In this document: one piece after another, positions 6,669 through 13,086 of the stretch | Numbering within the stretch: position 1 is the first letter of the stretch | How the letters are laid out: each line of letters opens with the position of its first letter | Assembly (NCBI GenBank): GCA_030605665.1 | Contig: JAUWHW010000067.1 | Span: forward strand, 1 to 38,182 | DNA from: Dehalococcoidia bacterium | GTDB lineage: Bacteria; Chloroflexota; Dehalococcoidia; GIF9; AB-539-J10 | Direction: 5' to 3' | DNA length: 38,182 bases | Made by a program: the position numbers and the translations under genes | Notes under the pieces: model-generated | What the model was told of the DNA's origin: nothing | The model's input: only the letters and a program-made list of their open reading frames with translations | Database searches by the model: none

Positions 6669-6811
6669 CCCAGTAAGGCACATCTCAAATCAAAGATGAG
6701 ATGAGATTAAGATATGCCCAATGAGATAAAGAATAATGCCCGGGCTCCCCGAAATCACCCCTCCAAGCGTGTTTCAAAAACGTAGTGCGAGACCTCAACC
6801 AAAAAATATTT

Positions 6812-6859
6812 GTAGTGCGAGGCTTTAGCCTCGTGCACGACCCTGAAGGGTCGCACTAC
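6812..6859. repeat. nested palindrome (cloverleaf-like REP element)
   Basis: GTAGTGCGA (6812-6820) and TCGCACTAC (6851-6859) are perfect inverted repeats enclosing two smaller hairpins, CGAGGCTTTAGCCTCG (6819-6834) and GACCCTGAAGGGTC (6839-6852). A further GTAGTGCGA lies at 6782-6790, a partial second copy. Folded, the element gives a compact multi-arm structure, typical of REP/BIME-type elements. Confidence 0.7.
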
Positions 6860-6939
6860 GAAAATCTTAAAGGGGAGGGTGATAAGCGGAGCGGTCGACT
6901 TGGGCAGAAATCTCAAATTTGATTGCGAGGTTCTTTTGT

Positions 6940-6978
6940 ATCGCTATTGCGAGGCGTGAAGTGCCGAAGCAATCTCTT
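6940..6978. repeat. REP element (GCGAGGCG...GCAATCTC type)
   Basis: TATTGCGAGGCGTGAAGTG then CCGAAGCAATCTCTTCGG is a copy of the repeat also seen inside the next gene (7042-7072) and upstream of tmk (34725-34771). It lies just upstream of the ribosome binding site of the secreted beta-helix gene. Confidence 0.6.
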
Positions 6979-7010
6979 CGGGCATAGAAGACTAGAGAAA
7001 GGAGATAAAA

Positions 7011-9215
7011 ATGAGTAAAACAAAATGGTATGCCAAACCGCTTTGTCATTGCGAGCGAAGCGTGGCAATCTTGGTTGCCCTGGCACTGGTGCTGTCCCTG
7101 GGAATAGTGGCGGTGCCAACAGCAGGAACAGTGGAGGCACAAACCGAATTGGTGGGTTCATTCTCTCGGACCTATCAGACCACGACGACCTCGACGGATT
7201 TCTACTTGGCTATCGGCCTGGCAGCGGCCGTCTACGTCCCGGAGCACGAACTCTGGCCCGGCGGCCCGGTGATGCCAGCGCGTTGGGACATTGACTGGTC
7301 AATCGCTAGTGCACCTACATACAACGTCTTCAACCACATGACCCCTGGAGCGTTCCTGTTCGAGGATATCCACTTCGATGGTTCCGATAAAGGGGAGACC
7401 TACATCATCTCATCAGCCAGCGATGACCCAGACTTTGACGATTTTGCAGCCTTTCTGACGAACGGAACCGATGACAATATCTGGGAAGCCTGGATATGGC
7501 CGATGAGCTATGTTGGCGCCGGCGGTATACGTTGCTTGCACGACCCAGGTCCGTTCTTTTTCGAATCAAACCTGTTTTCCGGCACAGACGTTGGAACAGA
7601 CTTTCCCGGATGGACAATCCAGAGCGTTTCACTCACCTTTGATGATATCTACACCGTTCATAGCGGCGATTTCGACTGGCTGACAATAGATTACACAGTT
7701 GCTATTTACGCCGGTCCTCCGACCGAGGTCTGGGTTGATGATGACTGGGCAGATCTAAGCCCAGGCGATCCAGCAGATGGTCACACTTTTGGCTACGATG
7801 CCTTTGCCACTATCCAGGATGGCATTGACGCTGTGGCTGGCAGCACAGTAAATGTGGCGGCGGGGACGTACAATGAGCAGGTAGGCATCGATAAGGACAA
7901 CCTTACTATTATCGGGAATCCAGACCCCTATAGCACTTGGACTAGTGGCAATACTCGCACCGTAGATGCCGGCGGCATTGCGGGCGGGCAGACAGATGGG
8001 TTCAACGTGTTGGCAGACGGGGTCACCATTAAGGGGTTCAGGTTCATTAACAGCGATCAGATTGACCCTAACGTCTCCGTTGAGATCAATAGTGCTGGGG
8101 TGATGGTGGGCTCTTGGGATCCCGGTATGGACAATCCGCCTGGCACCATTCCCGTTGATGGGACAACAATTCAAAATTGCGTCTTTGAGTACTTCACCTA
8201 TGGGATCTACATCTACGGATCAAGAGACACTACCGTTCGCGACAGTGAGTTCAAGAACCTCAGGAGTAAAGACTGGGAGTGCTGCGGTGGAACTGGCGTT
8301 ATACATTGGACTGACAATGGACCAGGCCAGGACTACAATACCGGGACACAAATTCTGGACAACGTTATACACGACAACCCAAGAGATGGAATTGCTGTAG
8401 GTTCATGGGCTCCAACGGTTATCCCAGATTTCAGCGGGATGGTTATCTCTGGAAATGAGATAAATAACAATGGTAATGTCGGAGTCAATCTGATGTATGC
8501 AAGCTTTTCTCTCAGCATGACAGGGAACGACATTCATTCAAATCCAACTGGTATTGGAGTCGGTCCGGAAATCTCAGGTGCCGAGGCTCACTTTAACAAT
8601 ATCTATGACAACATAAACTTTGGAGCTGATGTCTGGGATTGGACAGGAACCGCATCTCTTGATGCCACCTGCAACTGGTGGGACGATGCCAGCGGACCTT
8701 CTGGAGTTGGCCCAGGCACTGGTGACGCTGTAAGCGACAATGTGGATTATGACCCTTGGCTGAAGGCACCTTCACCTTACCCGCTTTTTGCTATGGCCAG
8801 CTTCGTCATCGACCATGCCAAGATTGATTTCAAGAAGAAAGCGGATGACGACAAGGTTCGTGTGAGTGGCAAGCTGGAACTTGACCTTGTTTGTGGCAAT
8901 AATGTGGATATCTCCGAGGATGTCACCGTCACCGTCGGGCCGCTTTCTGAGACTATCAAGATGGTGGAGAAGGGAAAGAAAGGCGAAAAGTGGGAGTACA
9001 AGCGTCCCAAAGGCGGTGAAGGCGACATTAAGCACATGACTATCGACTGGAAGAATGGGAAGTTTGACATCCGCATGGACAAGGCAGACCTCAGCGGCCT
9101 GACTGATCCCAATAACGTAACCATCAGCGTCCAGATTGGAGACGATGTTGGTGAAGAAACCATCGAGATGATGGTGAAGAAGAACAAGTGGGATTACAAG
9201 GCACCTCACGATTAG
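7011..9215 (+). CDS. secreted parallel beta-helix (NosD/PbH1-type) protein with a novel-looking C-terminal beta domain
   Basis: 734 residues, with Shine-Dalgarno AAAGGAGAT 5 nt before the ATG. The signal peptide core is at about residues 18-34 (VAILVALALVLSLGIVAV), with probable cleavage after VEAQ. Residues 45-240 form an unrecognised extracellular domain rich in Asp, Gly and aromatics. WVDDDWADLSPG (about 244) and YDAFATIQDGIDAVA open a right-handed beta-helix with repeated motifs (VNVAAGTYNE, GVTIKGFRFINS, TTIQNCVF, IHDNPRDGIAVGS), ending at CNWWDDASGPSG (about 551). A Lys/Asp-rich C-terminal beta domain (about 597-734) follows, without a sortase or PEP-CTERM signal. Such helices usually bind or cleave polysaccharides; no catalytic residues are identified. 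Residues 11-20 are encoded by a REP repeat. A strong terminator follows. Confidence 0.8.
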   Translation: MSKTKWYAKPLCHCERSVAILVALALVLSLGIVAVPTAGTVEAQTELVGSFSRTYQTTTTSTDFYLAIGLAAAVYVPEHELWPGGPVMPARWDIDWSIASAPTYNVFNHMTPGAFLFEDIHFDGSDKGETYIISSASDDPDFDDFAAFLTNGTDDNIWEAWIWPMSYVGAGGIRCLHDPGPFFFESNLFSGTDVGTDFPGWTIQSVSLTFDDIYTVHSGDFDWLTIDYTVAIYAGPPTEVWVDDDWADLSPGDPADGHTFGYDAFATIQDGIDAVAGSTVNVAAGTYNEQVGIDKDNLTIIGNPDPYSTWTSGNTRTVDAGGIAGGQTDGFNVLADGVTIKGFRFINSDQIDPNVSVEINSAGVMVGSWDPGMDNPPGTIPVDGTTIQNCVFEYFTYGIYIYGSRDTTVRDSEFKNLRSKDWECCGGTGVIHWTDNGPGQDYNTGTQILDNVIHDNPRDGIAVGSWAPTVIPDFSGMVISGNEINNNGNVGVNLMYASFSLSMTGNDIHSNPTGIGVGPEISGAEAHFNNIYDNINFGADVWDWTGTASLDATCNWWDDASGPSGVGPGTGDAVSDNVDYDPWLKAPSPYPLFAMASFVIDHAKIDFKKKADDDKVRVSGKLELDLVCGNNVDISEDVTVTVGPLSETIKMVEKGKKGEKWEYKRPKGGEGDIKHMTIDWKNGKFDIRMDKADLSGLTDPNNVTISVQIGDDVGEETIEMMVKKNKWDYKAPHD
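7042..7072. repeat. REP element inside the signal-peptide coding region
   Basis: TTTGTCATTGCGAGCGAAGC followed by GTGGCAATCT is the typical intergenic repeat of this genome, here read in frame as LCHCERSVAI of the secreted beta-helix protein. The same family lies about 70 bp upstream in the non-coding leader. Confidence 0.65.
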
Positions 9216-9273
9216 AAGCTACGTTAGAGGAAGCCTGTCTAACGGTGCGAGAGTCCAAAATCCAGTGCCGAGA

Positions 9274-9303
9274 GGGAGGGGGGTTGCCCCCTCCCTTTGT
9301 TGT
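9274..9303 (+). terminator. intrinsic terminator of the beta-helix gene
   Basis: GGGAGGGGG, a 4-nt loop and CCCCCTCCC form a perfect 9-bp GC stem followed by TTTGTTGT, 59 bp after the stop codon of the secreted protein. Confidence 0.8.
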
Positions 9304-9353
9304 GGGAAAGATGCCAGTCCGGGGTCAGGCGAGCAGCCACGGACAAAGCAAGG

Positions 9354-9454
9354 AGCGGACAAATTCTGCTCTTGCTGCTAAATGGCTCCGCTCCCTCTGG
9401 TCGCTCCGCCCAAATTGCCTTCGGCAACTTCTTTCATCCGCAAAACGTTATATG
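9354..9454 (+). other. possible degenerate attC-like site
   Basis: The 3' part (CGCTCCGCCCAAATTGCC, TTCGGCAACTTC, CATCCGCAAAACGTTATATG) closely parallels the attC-like site at 11859-11948. GCGGA at about 9356-9360 could pair with TCCGC at 9437-9441. No left-hand core complementary to GTTATATG was found, so it is incomplete or eroded. The HicB gene would lie in the cassette that begins here. Confidence 0.3.
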
Positions 9455-9503
9455 TGGCATCATTAAACCGATAAAAAAATGAATAGCGCTAGTTACGGGA
9501 GGT

Positions 9504-9782
9504 ATGCTGACGGCGATACGATTTACCCTTACTGAATACATAAACCATGCTCTAGCAAATGCCATCTATGACAAGTTGGAGGATGGCACTTTTGCCGGGC
9601 GAATTCCTTTGTGCCAAGGAGTAATAGCTTTCGCTCCCACCCTCCGGGAATGCGAAGATGAATTGCGTTCCACTCTGGAGGATTGGATACTCGTTGGTCT
9701 TAAATTAGGCCATCCTCTGCCAGTAATTTCCGGTATTGACCTCAATAAGGAGCCTCGCCGTGAGCCGGTGGAGGCCGTGTAA
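9504..9782 (+). CDS. hicB: HicB-family antitoxin, orphaned
   Basis: 92 residues. The pattern YDKLEDGTFAGRIPLCQGVIA, then TLRECEDELRSTLEDWILV and HPLPVISGIDL, is the HicB partial RNase H-like fold that binds and silences the HicA mRNA interferase. The start MLTAI agrees with the usual N-terminus of the family; GGGAGGT lies almost against the ATG, so translation may be weak. The stop codon is followed immediately by the broken start of hicA (9778 onward). With the toxin gone the antitoxin is probably a relic, or acts on toxins elsewhere in the genome. Confidence 0.75.
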   Translation: MLTAIRFTLTEYINHALANAIYDKLEDGTFAGRIPLCQGVIAFAPTLRECEDELRSTLEDWILVGLKLGHPLPVISGIDLNKEPRREPVEAV

Positions 9783-9820
9783 GCGGCGAGAGTTCATTCG
9801 CCGTCCTGGAAAGCACAAGG
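9778..9820 (+). pseudogene. hicA toxin remnant
   Basis: Overlapping the hicB stop codon, the frame reads CKRREFIRR and then PGKHKEA. HicA normally begins with KRRxxIRRLxxLGF and continues through GPxxGGxH. Here the segment between RR and P-G-KH is missing. After about 14 codons the sequence runs into an intergenic repeat (9821-9965). The dsRNA-binding-like fold and catalytic histidine region are therefore lost. Confidence 0.5.
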
Positions 9821-9965
9821 AGGCCCTCGCTTCAAGCCCCTTTTTGGCAAGCGACAAACAGAAAGGGAAGCCCTCCCATCAGCCCCCTTTATTTGGCAAG
9901 GGGCGTGAGGGCGAACTTCCCCCTCCCTCTAACTCCCTCCCACCAGGGGAGGGAGGATTATGGAA
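9821..9965. repeat. intergenic repeat interrupting hicA
   Basis: The stretch has AGCCCCCTTTATTTGGCAAG with GGGCGTGAGGG and CCCTCTAACTCCCTCCCACC with AGGGGAGGGAGG, which form small GC hairpins of the kind seen at 6603-6668. It replaces most of the expected hicA coding sequence. Nothing else gene-like is visible from 9966 to 10073. Confidence 0.45.
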
Positions 9966-10073
9966 TCGCTTGCCATAAGAGCCAATTTAGGCAAAGGACT
10001 TTGAGAAATCTTTGCAGAAGTTATGATAAGGGAGCATCAAGATAGTTTTGCCATGATCAATTCTGCTGCCTTT

Positions 10074-10196
10074 TCATCTTTTGCCCAGCCAAGCCTCTTT
10101 AAGTTCAGCCTCAATCAGCTCTTCAAGCACTTCGTTTTCGTCACGGAGGCTCTTATTTTCCCGTTGGAGCTTCTGTAAATGGTTGTTCTTCTTCAA
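10074..10196 (-). pseudogene. coiled-coil C-terminal fragment of an unrecognised gene
   Basis: From a TTG at 10196 the minus strand encodes 40 residues rich in Leu, Glu and Lys (LQKLQRENKSLRDENEVLEE then LIEAELKEAW), ending at TGA 10074-10076. The upstream frame runs into the tRNA-like fragment at 10199-10237 with no start. It therefore looks like the 3' end of a gene whose front was replaced. It resembles the tail of transposase or phage accessory proteins only in being a coiled coil. Confidence 0.35.
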
Positions 10197-10198
10197 GA

Positions 10199-10237
10199 AA
10201 TGGTTAGATTTGAACCAACGACCTCAGGAACCTTGTG
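10199..10237 (-). pseudogene. 3' fragment of a tRNA (T-arm), possible relic attachment site
   Basis: On the minus strand AGGTCGTTGGTTCAAATCTA contains a well-formed T-arm: GTTGG, the loop TTCAAAT and CTAAC, preceded by a variable-loop-like AGGTC. No anticodon arm or D-arm can be drawn upstream (10240-10300). Partial tRNA 3' ends are typical scars of element integration at tRNA genes. Confidence 0.4.
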
Positions 10238-10348
10238 GAATATCCGCCAGCAGCTTGTTGCAGGATATAAAGCAGAAGAACTTCGGCTGTCAGGAAACTG
10301 GCACTAGTTACCTGAGCCAAGAGCGAATAGAGCCAGCTATCCGTAGTA

Positions 10349-10789
10349 CTATTCCTGGTCTTCGGCTGACTTGAGCGCCAAGCCCTCAGCTTTAGCTGCT
10401 GCTTGGAGCCGCTCATCCACAGAGGAAAAGGCGATATAAGACTTTACCTCGTCTCTCAAAGCTAAGGCAGAGCTGAGGTGTATAGCATCGAAGCCACGCA
10501 ACCCATGCCTTTCAGCTAGGTCTCCAGCCAGAGCAATTATGGCCTCAGAGACTCTAATGGCCAAATATGTCCCCCACTCCTTATGGAAATCGTCTAAAAT
10601 ACGCTCATATTCTTCCTGGCTGAGCTCGCCTTCCCGCTGCTTCCTGGCGAAAGCCGCTCTGACCTCAGCATACGCGATATGTGAAGTAGCCACCGCTTCT
10701 GCCGCAGAGACCTGGTCCCGAACTGCCTGAGAGCCTTCTTCCTCTACATAGAGCTTGACCAAAGAGCTTGTGTCCAGGTAAAGGATCAC
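10349..10789 (-). CDS. vapC: VapC-family PIN-domain toxin ribonuclease
   Basis: 146 residues. PIN-domain acidic residues are in place: D6 in YLDTSSLVKLY, an E in IAYAEVRAAFAR (about 42), D in RGFDAIHLSSAL (about 100) and D in FSSVDERL (about 124). PIN toxins are Mg-dependent endoribonucleases that cut tRNA or rRNA. The start is a GTG at 10789, overlapping the antitoxin stop by 4 nt (GTGA), a standard coupled toxin-antitoxin layout. The C-terminus is complete (LALKSAEDQE). Confidence 0.85.
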   Translation of the reverse strand: MILYLDTSSLVKLYVEEEGSQAVRDQVSAAEAVATSHIAYAEVRAAFARKQREGELSQEEYERILDDFHKEWGTYLAIRVSEAIIALAGDLAERHGLRGFDAIHLSSALALRDEVKSYIAFSSVDERLQAAAKAEGLALKSAEDQE

Positions 10790-11055
10790 CGTCTGCCTTC
10801 AAGGACGATTTTTGAAATGGGCTTGCCTCGGAGTGGCGCGGGATGAAGAGAACCGCTTGGCTTGCCCCCCTGCCACAGGGCAAACCCCTCCTTAGTTAAC
10901 CCTGCTAGCCTCTCTATTAGCTTCCCTTGCCCGCTAGGTACGATGGTTGCTATGGGACGCCCCCGCTCTGTCACGGTGATAGGCTCGCCTCTCTTTACGC
11001 GCCCCATGTAGTAACTTAACTTGCTTTTTAATTCCTTTATCCCCACGGTATACAT
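10786..11055 (-). CDS. vapB: Phd/YefM-type antitoxin (VapB partner)
   Basis: 89 residues from the ATG at 11055 (MYTVGIKELKSKLSYYMGRV). An upstream TTG at 11079 would add 8 residues but lacks support. VKRGEPITVTERGRPIATIV is the classic Phd/YefM DNA-binding N-terminal domain, which autoregulates the operon. The C-terminal part (about 45-89) would wrap the PIN toxin. The stop overlaps the VapC GTG. The module sits inside the accessory region between the tRNA fragment and the cassettes. Confidence 0.8.
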   Translation of the reverse strand: MYTVGIKELKSKLSYYMGRVKRGEPITVTERGRPIATIVPSGQGKLIERLAGLTKEGFALWQGGKPSGSLHPAPLRGKPISKIVLEGRR

Positions 11056-11311
11056 TTTTCTCAAAATCGGTAACCACAATATAGCTTAAAGTAGTCACAT
11101 CTGTCAAGGCAGATAACAGAAAGGCATGGCTCTTACTACTAAGACAAGGAATTAAAAACTTTGCAGAAGCTGTGATGAAGGCTAAAAACCTTAATCAGGT
11201 TTGATAGCTACTATAGTAAATGCTAAAGTTCGCTAGATCAAAACGAGTCAGACAAACTATGGGTTCGTATACACTGCTGTTGTCTGCCATTTTCAATGAG
11301 AGGTGAGTTAG

Positions 11312-11865
11312 ATGGATATTGATCGTAGTATAAAGATGAGGTTGGTGTTTGAGGTTCAAAAGAAGCCATATTTTTTGGATGTTTCATCATTGTTTTATGA
11401 CTTTGAGTTGCTGTACGATCTCTCTTTCCTCCTATATGCAAAGGATTATTATGATTATCGATTTTCACAGTATTTTTGGTACAGACGGGGCGGCCATTAA
11501 AAGATGAACATAGACTTCGTGCATTCCGGATAATCAAGGAATCTCCACTTACAGTGGAGCTGATATTAAGTATTGTTGCCGTTTCTTCTGGAGCCATTTG
11601 GCTAATAGCACAAGCAATCGAGAAAATAGGCAATTGGGAATTAAATAGAGAGAAACTAAAATTAGAAATTGAAAAGCTTAGACGAGAAAGTAATCTTCTA
11701 TCTTACGATGAGAAACGGGCAAGAATTGAGATGGAAAGGAAATTACAAGAAAGGGAATGTTTAATGATTTTTAATTCATTACTTAGAAGACTTGAAAGGA
11801 ATTCAATTAAGCTTAAAGATATAGATTTAACTTTGGAAGAATTTAATGATCAAAACAGCAGATAA
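11312..11865 (+). pseudogene. cassette-borne gene split by a frameshift
   Basis: Two overlapping frames join into one plausible protein. Residues 1-62 (11312-11500) end in FSQYFWYRRGGH and stop; the frame from 11476 continues GRPLKDEHRLRAFRIIKESP to a stop at 11865. Adding one G to the run at about 11487-11490 would give an uninterrupted YRRGRPLKDEH and a protein of about 183 residues. The N-terminal part is hydrophilic and aromatic-rich, followed by one hydrophobic segment (LILSIVAVSSGAIWLIAQAI) and a charged coiled coil. The stop codon lies inside the left core of an attC-like site, as in integron cassettes. Function unknown; a sequencing error is an alternative explanation. Confidence 0.6.
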
Positions 11866-11948
11866 CAGAGCGTACCTGGCTTCGTGCCTTCGGCGCTCCG
11901 CCAAAACTCCCCTTCGGGGAACTTCAGAGACGCTCGAAACGTTAGCTG
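11859..11948 (+). other. attC-like recombination site between two gene cassettes
   Basis: The left core CAGATAAC (11859-11866) and right core GTTAGCTG (11941-11948) are complementary with one mismatch. Inside them GAGCGT (11868-11873) and ACGCTC (11930-11935) pair perfectly. Between lie nested GC hairpins (CCCCTTCGGGG at 11910-11920). Total length is 90 bp with a one-base versus five-base spacer asymmetry. This is the architecture of an integron attC site (R''-L''...L'-R'). The preceding gene stops in the left core. Confidence 0.6.
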
Positions 11949-11973
11949 AAATACTTATTCAGGAGGGACACAG

Positions 11974-12591
11974 ATGTTTAGAACTAATCTCCAAAATGTT
12001 GTAGATAAATATTTGTCCGTTCCCGCTTTCCAAGATAAATGGAAAAAAGACCAGCAAATAGGAGGTGGTTACTACTATGCATTGACATACCCTCCTATCC
12101 TCTCTTTTTTCAAAGAACATCAGCCCTTATCCGATGCCTTAAATCTAAAGGTGGCCTTAATCTTCTCATGGAACCCAACAATTTGTAAGGTAACCTCAAC
12201 CCGATTCGAACAAGCGGAACGTGAATTGGCCGCCTTAGAATCTACCAGGGAAGAACTTGATACTAAAGGCATTTCAAATGTTGATATAAATGAGGTCATT
12301 CGTGAATTTTGGGGCCCGGTAAAAAAAGCTACTGCTTCCTGGGACTCGACTCCCGGGGTGAGCGTCACAAAATTCTTACATTTTAGTTTCCCCCATATCT
12401 TTCCAATGATTGATTTGAATACGATGAAGAATCTTGGAGGTACAACTGTCAACCTGAAGTGGTACTCCATTTTCCTTTCAGAATGGAAAGACCTGTATAA
12501 GCATTTGAAAGCATCTTTCGACCAAATCTCCAATGCTGTCGATATGCCAGTGACACGGGTACTAGATATAATGATTTTTACCCCACGGTAG
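11974..12591 (+). CDS. cassette-encoded protein of unknown function
   Basis: 205 residues, soluble, without signal or membrane segments. Start ATG at 11974 after GGAGGGACACAG. Visible conserved-looking segments are GGGYYYALTYPPILSFF (about 31-47), VTKFLHFSFPHIFPMIDLNT (about 130-149) and LKWYSIFLSEW. The K-F-L-H-F-x-x-P-x-x-F-P-x-I-D pattern occurs in helical hypothetical proteins of mobile or defence-type contexts and somewhat recalls DNA glycosylase-like helical folds, but I cannot assign a function. It fills exactly one cassette, from GTTAGCTG (11941) to CAGCTAAC (12612). Confidence 0.7.
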   Translation: MFRTNLQNVVDKYLSVPAFQDKWKKDQQIGGGYYYALTYPPILSFFKEHQPLSDALNLKVALIFSWNPTICKVTSTRFEQAERELAALESTREELDTKGISNVDINEVIREFWGPVKKATASWDSTPGVSVTKFLHFSFPHIFPMIDLNTMKNLGGTTVNLKWYSIFLSEWKDLYKHLKASFDQISNAVDMPVTRVLDIMIFTPR

Positions 12592-12611
12592 GATGTTTAG
12601 TATGAATACTT

Positions 12612-12630
12612 CAGCTAACAGCGTGTTCGC
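12612..12630 (+). other. left half of an attC-like site (truncated)
   Basis: CAGCTAAC (12612-12619) is the exact complement of the GTTAGCTG that opens this cassette at 11941, as expected when both derive from one circular cassette. It is followed by AGCGTGTTC as the L'' candidate. No matching right half follows; the sequence passes into a pseudogene after about 80 bp. Confidence 0.5.
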
Positions 12631-12695
12631 GGTTCGTTTAGCTCGGAACCTCTTAAGCAAGCGAAAGCAAGAGTGGGCATTGCGGAGGCGCAAAA

Positions 12696-12945
12696 CTGCA
12701 GTACAGCGATATTCTTAAGAAACTGAAATCCTTGTCTAATCCCAAAGCAATAGAGGGCATGGCAAAACATGGAATTACACCAGAGAGCACGTCGGCGTTT
12801 CAATTCCAAACCTAAGAATTTACTTCGAGGCTAAAGCAGAGGAGAAAGTGCTCATCGAAACTTTCGGCAAGGAATATGAAGGCTACCGCGCTACTACTGG
12901 CATGTTCTTCCCCAGAGTTTTCAAAAGGAACCATAAACGTTACCG
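12696..12945 (+). pseudogene. chimeric pseudogene: AlkD-like N-terminus joined to an ICMT C-terminus
   Basis: From a CTG at 12696 the frame reads YSDILKKLKSLSNPKAIEGM then AKHGITPEST, the start of DNA alkylation repair (AlkD) family proteins. A one-base loss near 12791 shifts the frame; the next frame continues GVSIPNLR, the next family block. At about 12818 it switches without a stop to IYFEAKAEEKVLIETFGKEY then YRATTGMFFPRVF, the C-terminus of the ICMT-like family (compare FDARQEEKYLIGKFGDEYIE at 72-638). Both halves are therefore remnants fused by deletion. The frame stays open to 13025-13027, beyond the expected ICMT end. Confidence 0.7.
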
Positions 12946-12947
12946 CC

Positions 12948-12966
12948 CCCTCTGGTTTTCAGAGGG
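12948..12966. other. hairpin after the ICMT remnant
   Basis: CCCTCTG, a 5-nt loop (GTTTT) and CAGAGGG form a perfect 7-bp stem. There is no downstream T-tract, so it may be the stem of a decayed terminator for the lost methyltransferase gene. Confidence 0.3.
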
Positions 12967-12996
12967 AGCTTCCCCAGAAATAAATCAGAAATGTTG

Positions 12997-13086
12997 TCAG
13001 CTTATTACTTTATCCACTGGCTTGTAGTAATCTTCTAGGGCATGAGCCTTAGCTACAGGCTCAAACGTCCCAATACTGCCTTCCAT
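12997..13086 (-). pseudogene. 29-codon remnant of a second copy of the coiled-coil gene
   Basis: Reading from ATG 13086 the product is MEGSIGTFEPVAKAHALEDY and nine more residues, ending at TGA 12997-12999. The first ten codons match the large coiled-coil protein (MESTVGTFEQAVAEAE) with the same start context. The repeats are gone and the tail is unrelated. The upstream promoter and leader are well preserved (copy B), so it may still be transcribed. Confidence 0.6.

Noticed and set aside
8772..9209. Minus-strand open frames of 136-145 codons in the 3' part of the beta-helix gene
   Set aside because: They lie antisense to a clear secreted protein, without ribosome binding sites or recognisable motifs.
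10081..10374. Plus-strand open frame of 97 codons containing WLDLNQRP
   Set aside because: This phrase is the well-known artefact of translating the complement of a tRNA T-arm. The strand carries a tRNA fragment (10199-10237) and lies antisense to a coiled-coil remnant.
9504..11055. Defence island
   Set aside because: Only an orphan hicB and a vapBC pair are present; no restriction, CRISPR, retron or other recognised defence genes were seen.
11240..11290. CAGACAA...TTGTCTG inverted repeat as a complete attC site
   Set aside because: The arms are perfect, but the whole structure is only about 38 bp, shorter than known attC sites. It is kept only as the probable start of the first cassette.
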